Shown here: piece by piece, positions 23,365 through 36,300 of the stretch
Numbering within the stretch: position 1 is the first letter of the stretch
Layout: each line of letters begins with the position of its first letter
Source: Lyophyllum atratum
Lineage: Eukaryota; Basidiomycota; Agaricomycetes; Agaricales; Lyophyllaceae
Direction of reading: 5' to 3'
DNA length: 64,000 nt
NCBI GenBank assembly: GCA_014905825.1
Contig: JACGCN010000023.1
Location: 744,001-808,000, forward strand
The notes under the pieces: model-generated
Database searches by the model: none
The model's input: only the letters and a program-made list of their open reading frames with translations
What the model was told of the DNA's origin: nothing
Position numbers and translations under genes: made by a program

Positions 23365-26300
23365 CTAATGAAACTTGAAGCCATTAGGAGCGCTGCGGTA
23401 CACAGTGGGAGAATCGTAAATAAATGCATCGAGTTCTGAATCGGTGTCTGAATCGTCAGATTCCTCTGAATCTTCGTCCATCGTCCCTCCGATTCTGAAG
23501 ACGTCGATGAAAGGGGTCTGCGGGGTGTTTAAGACGGTATCGGAGGCCGTGGATTTGGCGAGAATGGCAGCGACTCGCGCTTCCAGTCGCCGATTGGGTG
23601 CGGGAAGGGGAGTAAAGGCTTTGGACGGTTGATCGTCCTGGAAAAAGCTCGTGAGTTCATGAAGATCTTTCACCAGACCACCTAGATCATCTTCGACCGG
23701 CTCCAACAACGCGAGGGCTTCCACTTCAGGCTCGAAATCAATACGTGAAGGCCGTGAAGCCATGGAACATGTGTCAAACACGGCCATGAGGTTGGTACGG
23801 CAAGTTTCCCGAAGTTGGTCGGCCTGGGCGATGGACCATCCAGATTCCTCTGGAACGCCGAACACGGTTGCGATGGAGTATGGGTCTTTATTGTCTGGGA
23901 GAGTCCGCGCATGCATGCTCATACGAAGTACATGCTTGGCTGCTAGGCCGCCACCCATCGTCATTGGTTCCTCCAAGACATCCAGAGCATTAGGTGCAAG
24001 GTCGGTCTCCAGAAGACGCAGCAGAGGCATCAGGAGTTCTGAGCCCAATAACTCGAACGGGTTTCTCGTTTCCCGCTGCTGGAACAACACTTTGAGGATC
24101 TGCATTGCTTGTATTTGCAACCAACGTTCGCGGTTCAGAACGAGACCAAGAAGCAGTGTGACGATCTCGGTCCAATGATCAGCACCATAATGTTCCCGAA
24201 GGCTCGAAACTGATTGTCGAAGGAAATCGTCCCGCGTTCGGAAGTGGCTTTTGGCAAAAGACGTCATGATCTTTTGAATGCTCTGTCTCCCTTCGGCGAC
24301 GGCAAGAATGCTTATGTTTTCGGCGAACCCCTTGAGCACATCGTCCGGCTTGTCCGAGGACATTGCATGAAGGCACCAAGGAAGCGAGAGTGTGTAAAGG
24401 TCTCTTACGCGGCCATCGGAAGGGTCGATGATCCGATCGTCCCGTATCGCGGAAAGTATTTGTAGGATCTTGAATGTGTTTCCAGAAGTGTCGGCCGACC
24501 GCAGTCCTTTCAAAAGCGCGGGCTGCAATGACGCAGATCCTTCCCAGTCCAATGGTCGCTTGGATAACAAAAGTTCTATAGTATCCTCGTCGTCCAGGTC
24601 TATCTTCGTGAGAAGCGATTCCATAAGGATGAGAGCTTCCGAAAACTCTGCTTGGATCGTCGTGGATAGGGAGGCACAGGCGCACCAAAAGACTTGGGGG
24701 AGTAACGTCCAATCAATGTCACCAAGCGTGGTCAGGGCAGTAAGAGTTTGTAGGATCTCCGAGGTGAAAGATTGAAGATTTTCATCGGGAGCAGATATGG
24801 TGTTAGATAATCGACCAAGCAACACCGCCAAATCTCGTTTCCCCATCCGTGGCATCAAAGCCCTGAAGATCTGCAAAGATCTAAAAGCGGTCCCGCGAAT
24901 TGAGCAGGTAGTTCCCCAATGCAGAGCCAAAGACCCCCAATCGTCCACCAAGGCTGGACGAAGAGGCGCCAGATGTTGGAGCACGAGAGACGATAGTGAT
25001 TTCATCTTAGGATCCGATTCCGCGTTTGGCTCGTCGTCCTTCCAGTACATGCTTTCAGCCTCCATTTCCAACTGGTCGACGACAATCTTGAGAGCCATAC
25101 GGCCAGGGTTGGCTGATCGTTCAACGAGTTCGTCATACCCTGGCACCCATGAACGAAGCCACTGGAACAGCATGCGCTGTGCTCGCTGTCGAACGAAAGG
25201 TGTGCGGTGGTCGAGGTGAGTGAAAAGTGCATGAAGGACTGTCGGCAACTGATCTTGCAGCTCCCAGCAGCGTTGCATGGCGACATCCGTCAAAAAGAGC
25301 CATGCGAACTGTGCTGACCCCAATGACAATCGCGGCTCCTCTGCGAACAGTGCATCGAGGTTCTCCCATAGCTCCATATCACGGGCGTCCGGAAACGCCA
25401 GCTTGTGGTCTATCGTCGGCAGCATTCGAGCAGGCTCTATGACTGAGCACAACTCCTGGAAAATTTGTCGGCTGATCGACGTTTGACACAGGCATGCCAC
25501 GATGTTGGCAGCGCACTCGATGTAGATAGTGCTTCCGACCTTGTGAGAATGCTCGAGCAAAAACCTCACGGTGGCATGGCCGTTCGCAGGGTGGGAGGAC
25601 TCCACCAGCTTCGTCCAGATTACAAGTATCTGTTCCGCATGGCTTTGTCCGTAACGGAGTGTTAGGGACACCAGGTGGTATAATGCCGAGAGAGCTCCGG
25701 GCGACCATCCTGACCTATCTTCCGGCATAAGTTCAATATTGGGAATCCAGAACTCCAGGCTTTGAAGAATTAAGATGGTGACGTTAGTGCTAGATGCTAT
25801 GTCGGGGAGTTGGGGGAGCCACGTTGCGAACTGAGCTAGGATGCTGATCGCCTGATGAGGGTGCTCTCCAGCGAGAGAGTCTGAGATCATGCGGTGGGCA
25901 TGGACATATGTGCCTGATGCACAACTGCCCACAGTGGCCTCAAAGTTCCAAAGCGGAAGAAGGCCCGAGGATTGCTGGTGGATGGCCTCGAGGATGTCAA
26001 AGGCGTTGCGACGTGTTGCAAGCACGGGGTGACGTAGATTTGATAAACCCAGACATACAACCTGGGCGAAGTTGAAGCCGTGATTAGGATTATTGCAAAT
26101 TATATCCGAAATGATTTCGAAGAATCGGCCATTGCAGGTATCCACTTGAGCTGTCAAGACTACTGCTCGCCGGAGTGATTCCTCTAGAAATTCCTTGTCA
26201 TGAGCGTTGTAGGAGAGCATTGATTTGAGGGCTTTTCTACAGTTTGTTTTATTTGAGCGCTGCTTAGCATGAACGAAACAGACTCTACTCACTTTCCTTG

Positions 26301-29300
26301 TGTTTGGGTTGCTGGAAGAGACGAGGAAAGAATGCCGCTCAGTCGATCTAAGACAACACAGGGTGTGAGGGGTTTCAGGTATTCGGGCGATGCAAGCCGC
26401 TCAGTGGGGGAATTTGATGACATGTCGGGTGGAAAGAAGGCCTTTTGCTAAACAATATCCTATCATCAGGAATGCGAAACGAAGGAAAACAAGGTAAACG
26501 AACACAAAGTGAGGCCAGGGCACCAACCGCCGCTTGCGACAACATCGTCGTCTCGTTCTTGAAGCGTTCCATTGCTGCGGCAGACTCCGCTTGGGGAACA
26601 GATGCCGACGCCGCCCTCTGCATCAAGATGTGGCGCTGTTTGAGGCCGTCGGCCTGTGGACCAAGCTGACACCATTCTTCACACAAACGGTACAATGTCA
26701 AGTGCATGTTGGAGGGAATAAAGCGATCGGAGTCCTTGAGCGCCGCCAAGCCATCGAAAAGCCGTTCGACAGTGCCGCAGAAGTAACGCCGCAGCCGCTG
26801 AAGGGTAAAGTTATCTCGCATCTCCGGAGCAGTAAGAAACGCCTGGGTGTTGCGAACAAACTTGAGAACGTTGGCTAGGGCTGCTTGTCGTCCTGCAGAT
26901 CGTTGAAGCTGAAGGAAATGGGCAGTGAGGTAGTAAATCCGAGCCACAGCCGAATGGAGGCGTTCCTGTCGGCGAGTACGTTCCGTGACAAGTGATGACC
27001 CAGGTAACTGACGCCCAGCAAGGATGCCAAAGTTCTGCTCCATGGCGGACTGAGACCCTGATTTGGATCGTGGATCATCGTAGAATTGACGTCCGGCGAG
27101 AAGACTGAGGTCTTCGAGGAGTTGGGGGTAGGCATTGGAAGGGAACGTGCTGATGCAGACCACGGCTGCGTCACGGAACCGCGTAAATTCCGAATCCAAG
27201 AACGGGGTCAGGTACCTGAACAGCCCGCGGGTGGTCGACAGCCTTTCTCGTTCAAAGCTTGTGTCGGAGGGCGCTCGTGTGTGTTCCCTTGCCAGCTGCG
27301 CTGGCACAGGGCGGTGGGACTCTAAGAGGGTTGCAGTGGAACAAAGTACCTTTACCCACATTCGCCACTGGTCGACGAGGGGTTTCTTGGCTCGAAGACC
27401 ATCTTTTTCAAGCAAAGGCACACGGTTAGGAAGGCCAGCGGGGATTCTGGTGCTCAAACCCGCGAGATGCGAGATAGTTGGATGGTACCGCGAAGCAGCA
27501 GCCATCACACTATCCCTAAAAGGCCCAAGAGCGGCACCATGGTCCATGCAAGCTTGAAGAAATGCGGGATACACGAAGTGCCAAAGTTTGCGGTCCCGCT
27601 CGTTGGCACTATCGGCGATGCGGAGAGGAATATCAACGCGTTTTGATTCCCGCCACTGCTCCAACCGCTGAAGTTCCGATCCTTCAAGCAACTCGTCGTA
27701 TCCGTGGAGGTAAGACTTCTCGATATCCTTCCCATGAAGATAATCGACGAGGCGCATGGACGTCGGACTGTCGGGAAACGCGGTGTGCTCTGCTAGCAGG
27801 CCCATCGTCCGGATGACTTTTACGCCGGTCGCATGAATTGGCCGACCTTCATGCGTTAGCAGAAACAAAGCTGCTCCCTCGATCTCCGTGCACCTCGCCA
27901 TCATCGACTGTTCTTCCTCCTCTGTCAGAGATTCCACATTTAGCTGCAGGAGCCCCCGGATCCACCCATCAACAAGGTCAAACCAAAGACCAAGAATCTG
28001 CGGAGATTCCACCAGTAACCGTACGCCTGTGCCCTCCCGAGAGATGCGAGAAGGGCTGAACAAGAACCTGGTAAATCTCGCCAGGACTGTCAACGCATGC
28101 GCACGGTCTGCCATGAATCGCTTCAAGGCCAAGCACGAAACCTCTGCAAGAGTAGGGTCCACATGGACAACGCCTCTGAGAAGCATGTCGAGCGCGTCTT
28201 CGAGTGGAATGACGGGGTGAAGACAGCGGGGCCAGGACTGGAAACACGTCTGAAGCATGTAAATCTGCGGGGAGAAGCTGTTCGGGTACGCCACGGGATG
28301 GCCATCGGAATGGCGTCGAATCGCATAATTCTGAGTTTCCTCGTACGCGAGGTTGAGACGGACGTAGGACCACTGCTCGTCGAAGACGGACATGAGACCG
28401 ACAAGGTTGAAGCAGTGTCCAGCAATAACGGCGAGTGTTTTCCCGAAACGATCGAAGAAGTCCTGCATGCCGGGTTTTGATAGTAGGGTGGCAGGGACAA
28501 ATTCGGACGACGTCGGATAGTCGCTCCAGGAAGGTACGGTTGAGAAGTCGTTGCTGGACGGCCAGGCGGGTGTCGGAGAATCCTTCTCGATCGCATGGAG
28601 AGAAAGAAGAATGGCTTGGACAGCAACAGCTATCCTCTCAGGTGCGAGAGCGCCTCCGATATTACCCGTCTGCTGAAGAGATGCAATCGAGGACTCCTGG
28701 AGGAGCTCTAAACACAAGTCTTTCCCGAATTCAAAGTGTCGGGAAAGAATGAAGTGGACAGTGTATATGAAACACTCGAGGCGATCCTCAGCGGGGAATA
28801 TCGTCAGACGGTTGGTCGGGAAAAAATGCTTCAGCAACGAGTCCAGCTTTGTGGTCGTCGTCGACGCCGACTCCTGACAACGGTATAGATAGGTCCAGAT
28901 CAATCGCATGATCCCGTTCATGATAACCATCCGCAACGGCTTCTCCTGCACCAAAACATCAGGCAAATCCTCAAGGAGAAAGCGGACTGTGCCATACCTT
29001 GAGTTTAGAGCACGCAGCCTCAAAGCACGCCACCCAGTTCTTCAAGAAATAACTTTGGGGAGCCACACACATGCTCGTGATGGCCAGAGGGAACGCAACA
29101 GGCCAGTAACGTGGTTTCGACATCATCTCTCGGGCCTTCGGGTAGATGATTTCGATGGCCTTTGCCCACTGTGGGTTGTTCGTCTCCGCTTGTGCAGTCT
29201 TGGACAGGATGTGAACAAAGTGTGGATTAGGATTTTGAAGAAATTGCATACCTTTCCGATAGGATGCAATATATGAGTGAGTGTTTCCGCGAAAGCCGTT

Positions 29301-31025
29301 TTCAACCGAAGACCGTGGGCATGTCCAAAGGACATGGACAACGACTCCAAAAACTCGGCACCCTCTTCAAAGGACTCCGGTGGCCAAACCTATCCGCGAT
29401 GTAAATGATATGAGCTCTAAATACAGCTCCTCTTCCGCACCTTGATTTGAATATGCTTTAGACCCCGAACAAGGTTCTCGTATTTCATATCAAGGTCCTT
29501 TGGCACTTGGCCTTGCGCAACAGGCCCCAGTTCTGCCAGAAATCGATCTGTAACACTCACAAAACTACTGCACGTCAGAAGCTGCATTGTGTCACAGGGT
29601 CAAGAGAAAACACTAACCGGACGTTCGCGATATGCCCAAGAAGCGTGGCATATAGATCTGCATTTGTACGATGATTCGCAGACTGTGTCAAGAGCTTCAA
29701 ATCCGGTCGGCGAAACTGCTCGAACGTCGTTTCTTCAAGAGTGTACCCCATGGCTTCACCAAGCGCATCCTTCGAGATTGAATGCATGACAGCAATGAGG
29801 GCTCTGCACATGATGTAAATAGCAACGAGCGATTTCCGTTCGTGCAAGAGACCCGGGATGTCGGTATGACGGGCTGAGCGCATTGTCGTTGGCGATTGTG
29901 AGTTATGATACCGGATCAAGTCAGAGGCGACATTCTCGTGCTGGCTGCGTCTCCACCGCATGATGGAGTCGAGTACAGGCTTCGCATGCCGCTGCGCTAT
30001 CTTCCCGAGTGATTGGAGGGTTTCGTCGAATTTTGGATCAACACCAGCTCCGATGAGATCGTTGAGTAGACAAGGTTCTTGATCCTGAATAAGGGTTAGT
30101 GTTGTGTTGTTAGACATGTGTCATAGAATGCGCGTACCAATGGATGTCGTAAGAACGCTTCAATCTTGATCTCCGCTGTGGTAGCGAATCTCATAAATAC
30201 GGCATGGAGTGCATAGTCGGAGGGTGTTTTAGGGTCCATGACAATCTTGTCCTCCTCGAAGTCCGAGATGGGTGGTGTATCGCTCCGGCTCACTTGTCCA
30301 AATGCGTTGGGGACGCGAGGAACGGGCGGCGGCGACGATGAGTAGCCATGACCATAGTCACTGCCGCCATCTGAAGCGTGGAATATGGAGCCAGTCTGAG
30401 AGTGATGTGATTTCCCTGCAGTATGCCTAGACTTCGGCGTCGCACGAACATTGGACCCTGGCGTAGGCGGGCGGAATGGAGGACTCCCGACATTCAGCAC
30501 GCCTCGAGAGTTATTTGGGGACTGGGTGAGTGACGAGGTCGAACGATTGAACGGGTTTTTCAACACGGGATATGATTGATGGTCGAGAGATGGCATAGGA
30601 GGTGGATCCATATTCTTTGCACTCTTGAAGGCATTGCGAATGGACGCGAAGGAAGTCTTCTTAGAAAAGGCACCACCGCCTGACGTCGCAATGGAAGACT
30701 GTGATGAATGGAAGGGCTTGCTCGTGTACCTGGTTGTCCCCGAGTTTGCAGAATCTTCAGACGCCACAGAATCGACGCGAGAATGTGATGGAAAGAAGCT
30801 GCGTTCACCCCGATCCGCGACTGGAGTAGTTAGGGTCGGCGAATCCAGTCCAGAGCTCGAGAATCCACCCCCGAAGCCGAAAGCGCTCGTCGCTGAGCGA
30901 CCAAACGGTGTAGGCGCTGAACTGAACTCCTCATCATCAAAGTCTGCCCATTGTCAGCCACAGCCGCGCAAGCCCAGCAACCAGAAATACACACCGGGGA
31001 TGGTGATCTGGATTCCCTCGCCCAT
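23365..31025 (-). CDS. TAO3: Cell morphogenesis scaffold protein, Furry/Tao3/Mor2 family
   Basis: Giant HEAT-like scaffold of the NDR-kinase (RAM/MOR) network, which activates Cbk1/Orb6-type kinase and controls polarised growth and cell separation. The start at 31025 gives MGEGIQITIP, then an intron that removes a stop and joins to DFDDEEFSSAPTPFG. A Ser-rich N-terminal segment precedes the conserved core: DYALHAVFMRFATTAEIKIE, GVDPKFDETLQSLGKIAQRH and VLDSIMRWRRS (about 29950-30200), diagnostic of the family N-terminal domain. Very long exons follow (28.97-26.37 kb and 26.29-23.37 kb), covering the middle and C-terminal domains. Estimated length about 2,350 residues. The C-terminus is acidic (DEDSEESDDSDTDSELDAF) and ends GFKFH at 23365. 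The 5' end sits 280 bases from RPN1. Confidence 0.9.
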
Positions 31026-31305
31026 TTCGCACTAAACCACAAGGAATTAAGCAATGGCCAGCCACGAACTTGAAACACGGTGAGTTGCACACTTTCCCGG
31101 AAATGTGTACAGCAAGAAACAGCAGAAACCAGTGCACCGAGGTCCGACTCGTCCAGAACCAGTCTAATGGCACGTGTTGCCTAGGAACAGACACTGTTTG
31201 GTGCTGCTTGCCTGAAGTCCCTAGCCCAAGCTCGTGCCAACAAGAGACTACGAACGCGCGTCGCGTTGCATCTTGAGATCTCATCGACCTCTACCTGCAG
31301 CAGTT
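31026..31305. promoter_or_regulatory. Short bidirectional promoter, TAO3 and RPN1
   Basis: Only 280 bases separate the divergent ATGs of TAO3 (31025) and RPN1 (31306). I see no TATA box and no copy of the ascomycete proteasome element GGTGGCAAA. A CACGTG-like sequence GGCACGTG occurs near 31169-31176. Confidence 0.45.
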
Positions 31306-34300
31306 ATGGCAAAACCACTCGAGGCTGTGATTCCCGTGCCGGCAGACGATCCAAATCCAAAGAAGAAAGTGGAGCCCGAGGCCTTTGAGAAGGAGAAATT
31401 TGAGGGCGCCGCAAAGTTGCTGAAAGATGGGGACGAAGACGAAGACATGGTGAGCACTATTGAATGTCTCTGGTTTTGCGGGAGTTGACGACCTTTGTCA
31501 AGTCGGAGGAGGATATTCAGCTCAAGACTGAGCTGGAGATGCTCGTGGAACGATTGAAGGTATGTACTCAATACTTGGTGTCTTGCACTGGACATCTGAT
31601 CCTTCACTTCTACAAGGAATCGAACACAGAACTGTACCGACCTGCTTTAGAGACCCTACGAACATTAATCAGGACCTCAACTTCCTCCATGACATCCGTT
31701 CCCAAACCGCTCAAGTTCTTGCGGCCGCACTATCCCGAACTCCAAGCTCTGTTCGAGACTTGGCCGACATCAGAAGACAAGGTATAACCAATGCGCGCTT
31801 CGCGGAACTTTATCTCAACTCTTGTCCTTCCAGAGCCTTTTCGCCGATATTCTCTCCGTTCTTGCTATGACCTACTCCGACACCCAACCCCGGGGAACCC
31901 TCCGATACCGTCTTCTATCCGCTTCGCTTCGACCAGCAGATTCACCTCTCGCCGACCCAGGAACATGGGGCCACGAATACGTACGCCATCTAGCTGCGGA
32001 ACTGGGTGACGAGTACACGATACGAGAAGAGGAAGGTCTGAAGTCTGGGCCATCTGGAGAGGGCGCCGGCGAAAAGCCGCAAGACAAGCTTCCAGGGACC
32101 ATCGATGATCTCCGCGCTCTTGCAAAGCAATGCGCGGTATTCCTACTAGGGCATAACGCGGAGCCAGATGCTGTGGATCTCTTGGAGGAGTTGGAGATTG
32201 TTGAAGAGATCGTGCATCTTGTCGACGACAACACGTACGGCCGAGTCTGCCAATATATGATCAGGTATATTGCTCTATACACCTTCTTTACAACTCCCAA
32301 AACTTACTCATGCCTTTAGATGTGTGAACCTTCTCCCTCCGCCAGACGACGTCTCTTTCCTCCGCACTGCACATGCCATCTACGTGCAACATCAGAAATT
32401 CCCCGAAGCCCTCTCACTCGCAATCCGGCTTCACAACCCAGATCTCATCCGTGAAGACTTTAATGCACCTGGTAACCCGTGGGTGCACTATCCGTCTTTT
32501 CATGTCCCATGCTTACTTTGCAGCGCAGACTTATGAAACGACAACTTGCCTTCATTCTCGCGCGAGCCCAAATCCCCATAGAATGGCTACACCCCCCCTC
32601 CGACGACGACGCCGATGCCGACGCCGATGTGGACTTCCAGGAAGAGCTCCCCGAAGATCTTTTGGAATGCTTGAGCAACAGCCGGCTCAGCCAGCACTTC
32701 CGCGAATTCGGGAAAGAACTCGGTGTTGCCGAGCCTAAAAGTCTCGAAGATGTTTACAAATCTCATTTGGAAAGCACGAGTTCGTATTTAACTTATGCGG
32801 GCATAAGTTCGTGCTGACTGGGAGCTATAGGATCTGGGGCTACGGCAAATGTCGATTCGGCACGCGGAAATTTGGCGGGCACCTTCGTGAACGCGTTCGT
32901 AAATGCTGGATTTGGAAATGACAAACTGATGGTGGAAGCGGACGAGGGCAACAGCTGGATATACAAAAACAAGGACCACGGTGCGTTCATTGTTTGCTAG
33001 TCTCCCCGGGTAGGTGATTGATGATGTAAATAGGAATGATGAGCGCTGCGGCATCACTGGGTCTAAGTTTGCTCTGGGACACAGATGTTGGTCTCAGCCA
33101 TGTCGACAAATATACCTACTCCGCGGAGGAACACATCAAGGTAAGAGAGGAAGCATCAACGGACAACAATCTTGAATTTCACTGACTTTCGCCACATAGG
33201 CCGGTGCCCTCTTAGCCACTGGTATTCTGAACACTGGTGTCCGTACGGAGGCCGATGCCGCCCTCGCACTCTTGGGAGAATTTACGGAAAACAAATCAGT
33301 ACCTCTAAAGACTAGTGCCATCATGGGCCTCGGTCTCGCATACGCTGGTTCTCATCGTGAAGACCTACTACCCTTCCTCCTACCACATGTCGCCGATGAT
33401 ACTGTATCTATGGAAATCTCCAGCTTGGCTGCGCTGGCACTGGGCTTCATCTTTGTTGGAAGCGAGAATGGCGAAGTCACGGGCACGATTTTGCAGACTT
33501 TGATGGAGAAGTATGATCGTGACGACAAATCCCTGGACGAGAAGTGGGCGCGGTTCATGGCACTCGGTCTCGGGCTGCTGTACCTCGGTATGTTAAGCAT
33601 GTGTACATTGGTGGATGTGATAACTCATTCTGTGCATCCAGGCCTCCAGGATGCTTCGGACGCGACGATAGAGACATTGAAGGCCATCGACCATCCTATA
33701 TCCAAAACGGCGCAAATCATGGTGGAAGCGTGTTCATTCGCGGGCACCGGCAACGTGTTGAAGGTCCAGGCTATGCTACATCACTGTGACGAGCACATCG
33801 ATACGTCTGGTGACAAAGATAAAGAGAAGGAAAAGGAGAGCAAGGAGGAGAACAAGGAGGAAGGGAAGGAGGAGTCAAAGGATGAGAAGCGTGACGATAG
33901 CTTCCAAGCCATGGCCGTCATCGCTGTTGCCCTGATCGCCATGGGTGAAGATATTGGAGCTGAAATGTCTCTAAGACAGTTCAATCATCTCGTGCGTAGA
34001 GAGCGATCCTTGAACTCGAAGCTGAGCTGACGAAACCCCTACAGATGCACTATGGCGAGCCTGTCATCAGGAAATCCGTCCCCCTCGCCATCGGCCTCGT
34101 CAGCGCCTCAAATCCCCAGCTCCCCATCCTCGACACACTCTCCAAGTACAGTCACGACAACGACCTGGCCGTAGCCCTAAACGCCATCTTCGCCATGGGT
34201 CTTGTCGGTGCTGGCACGAATAACGCTCGTCTCGCCCAGATGCTACGACAGCTCGCAGGGTATTACTACAAGGAGCCCGACTGCTTGTTCATGGTGCGCA

Positions 34301-34867
34301 TCGCACAGGGTTTGGTGCACATGGGTAAGGGCACTATCGGCCTGAACCCCTTCTTCTACGACCGGACTATCATGAGCCGGCCAGCGGTGGCTGGCCTCCT
34401 TGCCACCATCACGGCGTTCACGGATGCAAAAGCATGTGCGTCACATCGCTCCTCCGCACTCTCATCTGGAGACTGATCCTTCCTTTGTTAGTCGTTCTTG
34501 ACAAATACCACTGGATGCTATACTTCCTGGTGACGGCCATGTACCCGCGGTTCCTCATCACACTCGACGAGGAACTCAACAGCATCCCGGTCACCGTCCG
34601 AGTCGGCCAGGTACATCCCCACATCCACTATACCCAGTCAGGATTTACTAACTTCTCTACCCCCAGGCTGTCGATGTCGTGGGTCAAGCCGGCAAGCCTC
34701 GAACGATCTCAGGGTTCCAGACGCATCAAACGCCCGTACGCTTGGGCACGACGGACCGCGCGGAGCTGGCGACAGAAGAGTACATCCCCTTCGCACATGT
34801 CCTGGAAGGTTTCGTCATTCTACAGAAAAATCCTGGCTATGAGAAGGAGGATAAGATGGAAGTGTAG
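31306..34867 (+). CDS. RPN1: 26S proteasome regulatory subunit RPN1 (PSMD2)
   Basis: Base subunit of the 19S cap, the docking platform for ubiquitin-like domains of shuttle receptors and for Ubp6/USP14. Start [16 protein letters not shown] at 31306. Hallmarks: [15 protein letters not shown] N-terminal helices, [16 protein letters not shown] (about 31830-31880), then the proteasome/cyclosome repeats: [40 protein letters not shown] and [15 protein letters not shown], and, after a break, the second set [20 protein letters not shown] and [20 protein letters not shown] Lys/Glu-rich acidic-basic loop lies at about 33800-33890. The C-terminus ends [12 protein letters not shown] at 34867. About ten introns, two of them long enough to shift the surrounding frames. 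Confidence 0.95.
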
Positions 34868-36300
34868 CGTTGTACATACTAGACTAATTTTCATGCACTG
34901 ATATATCGCGTCGTGGTGCCGAGTAAGAGCTGGTACTCGTGGGTCCTGTTCCGGCTGGGCCATCTGATTCGTGCGCCGTTTGTATACTACATAGATTTTG
35001 ATGCCTAATCTTCCGAATTCGTGGCGCAAGCCTGGAGCCTTTGAGCGTCGCGTGGCCGCATCTCACTGCACCAGCGTTTGAGGGCGAGCCTGGCGCGAAA
35101 GGGTGATTTATTCTTGTCGAGGAAATCATTCGACCGAGCAATCGCATGCAATTCTAGATGTACTGAGTACCGTCGAGGCCTTACGTTTGATCGTCTTGCC
35201 ATTGCACAGAATCTCAAGCATATGGATTTCAGAGGGCACCCTAGTTTGATTCCTCAACCTGCAGGTTGCAAATCCATCGCAGTCGAGTCTCAATGGCTAC
35301 TGCAATTAAAGGCGCTCTCCTTCCCATTGGATCACCCATTCGCACCTTAGGATCACCCAGCGAGCACCTAAACATAGGATCCACGGTCGAACTAAGTAGC
35401 AGCCATGGCTTCCGTCGTTTGACCTGATGTAAGTCCACCAATATCGACAAACCACCACCATCTTTCTGACATAGACACGCCGATATACCCACAACAAAGG
35501 CATTCTATGGCGCTAACGCCCACATTGTTATTGACAGGGTGCCGTCGGTAGTACAGCTCGATGGAAATTGAAAGTATATACGAGGAACGGAGGCGAGTCT
35601 AACGGATGTCGGGACGACAGGACGGGGGGGAGGGCGAATATGAGGGAATGACGGTGAGGTGGGGGGGGAGGGGGGCGAGAGGTTGACAACACAATACTAG
35701 TAAGAACAAATCGAGCATGACGGAAAGAGAGTGATATTTATAGCTGATGAACGGGTTCAATGACGATCATGTAGCGTGAGGCTGGCCTACGGCGTACTCT
35801 CCTCTAAGGAAAGGAAGCAGCGGTGGGAGGGCATGGACGCCGAAAGCCGCGGCTATCGGTGGTCGATCAAGCGTGGGTGGGTAAGCATGCGCTTGCGGGG
35901 GGGTAGATTGTGGGACGTGTACGAGTGTACAAATGCTGATGGAAAGATGCCGATGCAAAAAGAGTCGTGAATAAAAAAGATAATGATGGACTGGAAGGAT
36001 GGCGTCCCAGAACCAACAAAAAAACAAGTCGGTGGCGTGCAGAAAAGTGTAGAGGTGGGTGTCAAATGCGATGAGAGGTATAACATGAGGAGAATTGCGT
36101 GGAATGTGGGCATGCGTAGGCTGTAGTTGAGATGTTCGAGCAGATCCAAAGTTTTTGTGAAGCCAAGACACTCTAGCTCTTCCAGACCGAAACCAGCCAG
36201 TTGGATGACGAGAGCGAGCGCTGTGCGGGGACGCGGGCGGTGCGATTGATCTTGTTGGTGCCGGCATTCGCGCCCCAAGGCTGTCATTGATTCCGTTCCT
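34868..36300. other. 1.4 kb convergent intergenic region, no gene seen
   Basis: Lies between the stop codons of RPN1 (plus) and the second cyclin (minus). A G-rich patch occurs at 35625-35690 (runs of seven or more G). Open frames here have biased composition and no recognisable family, so I read it as two 3' UTRs and spacer. Confidence 0.45.
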
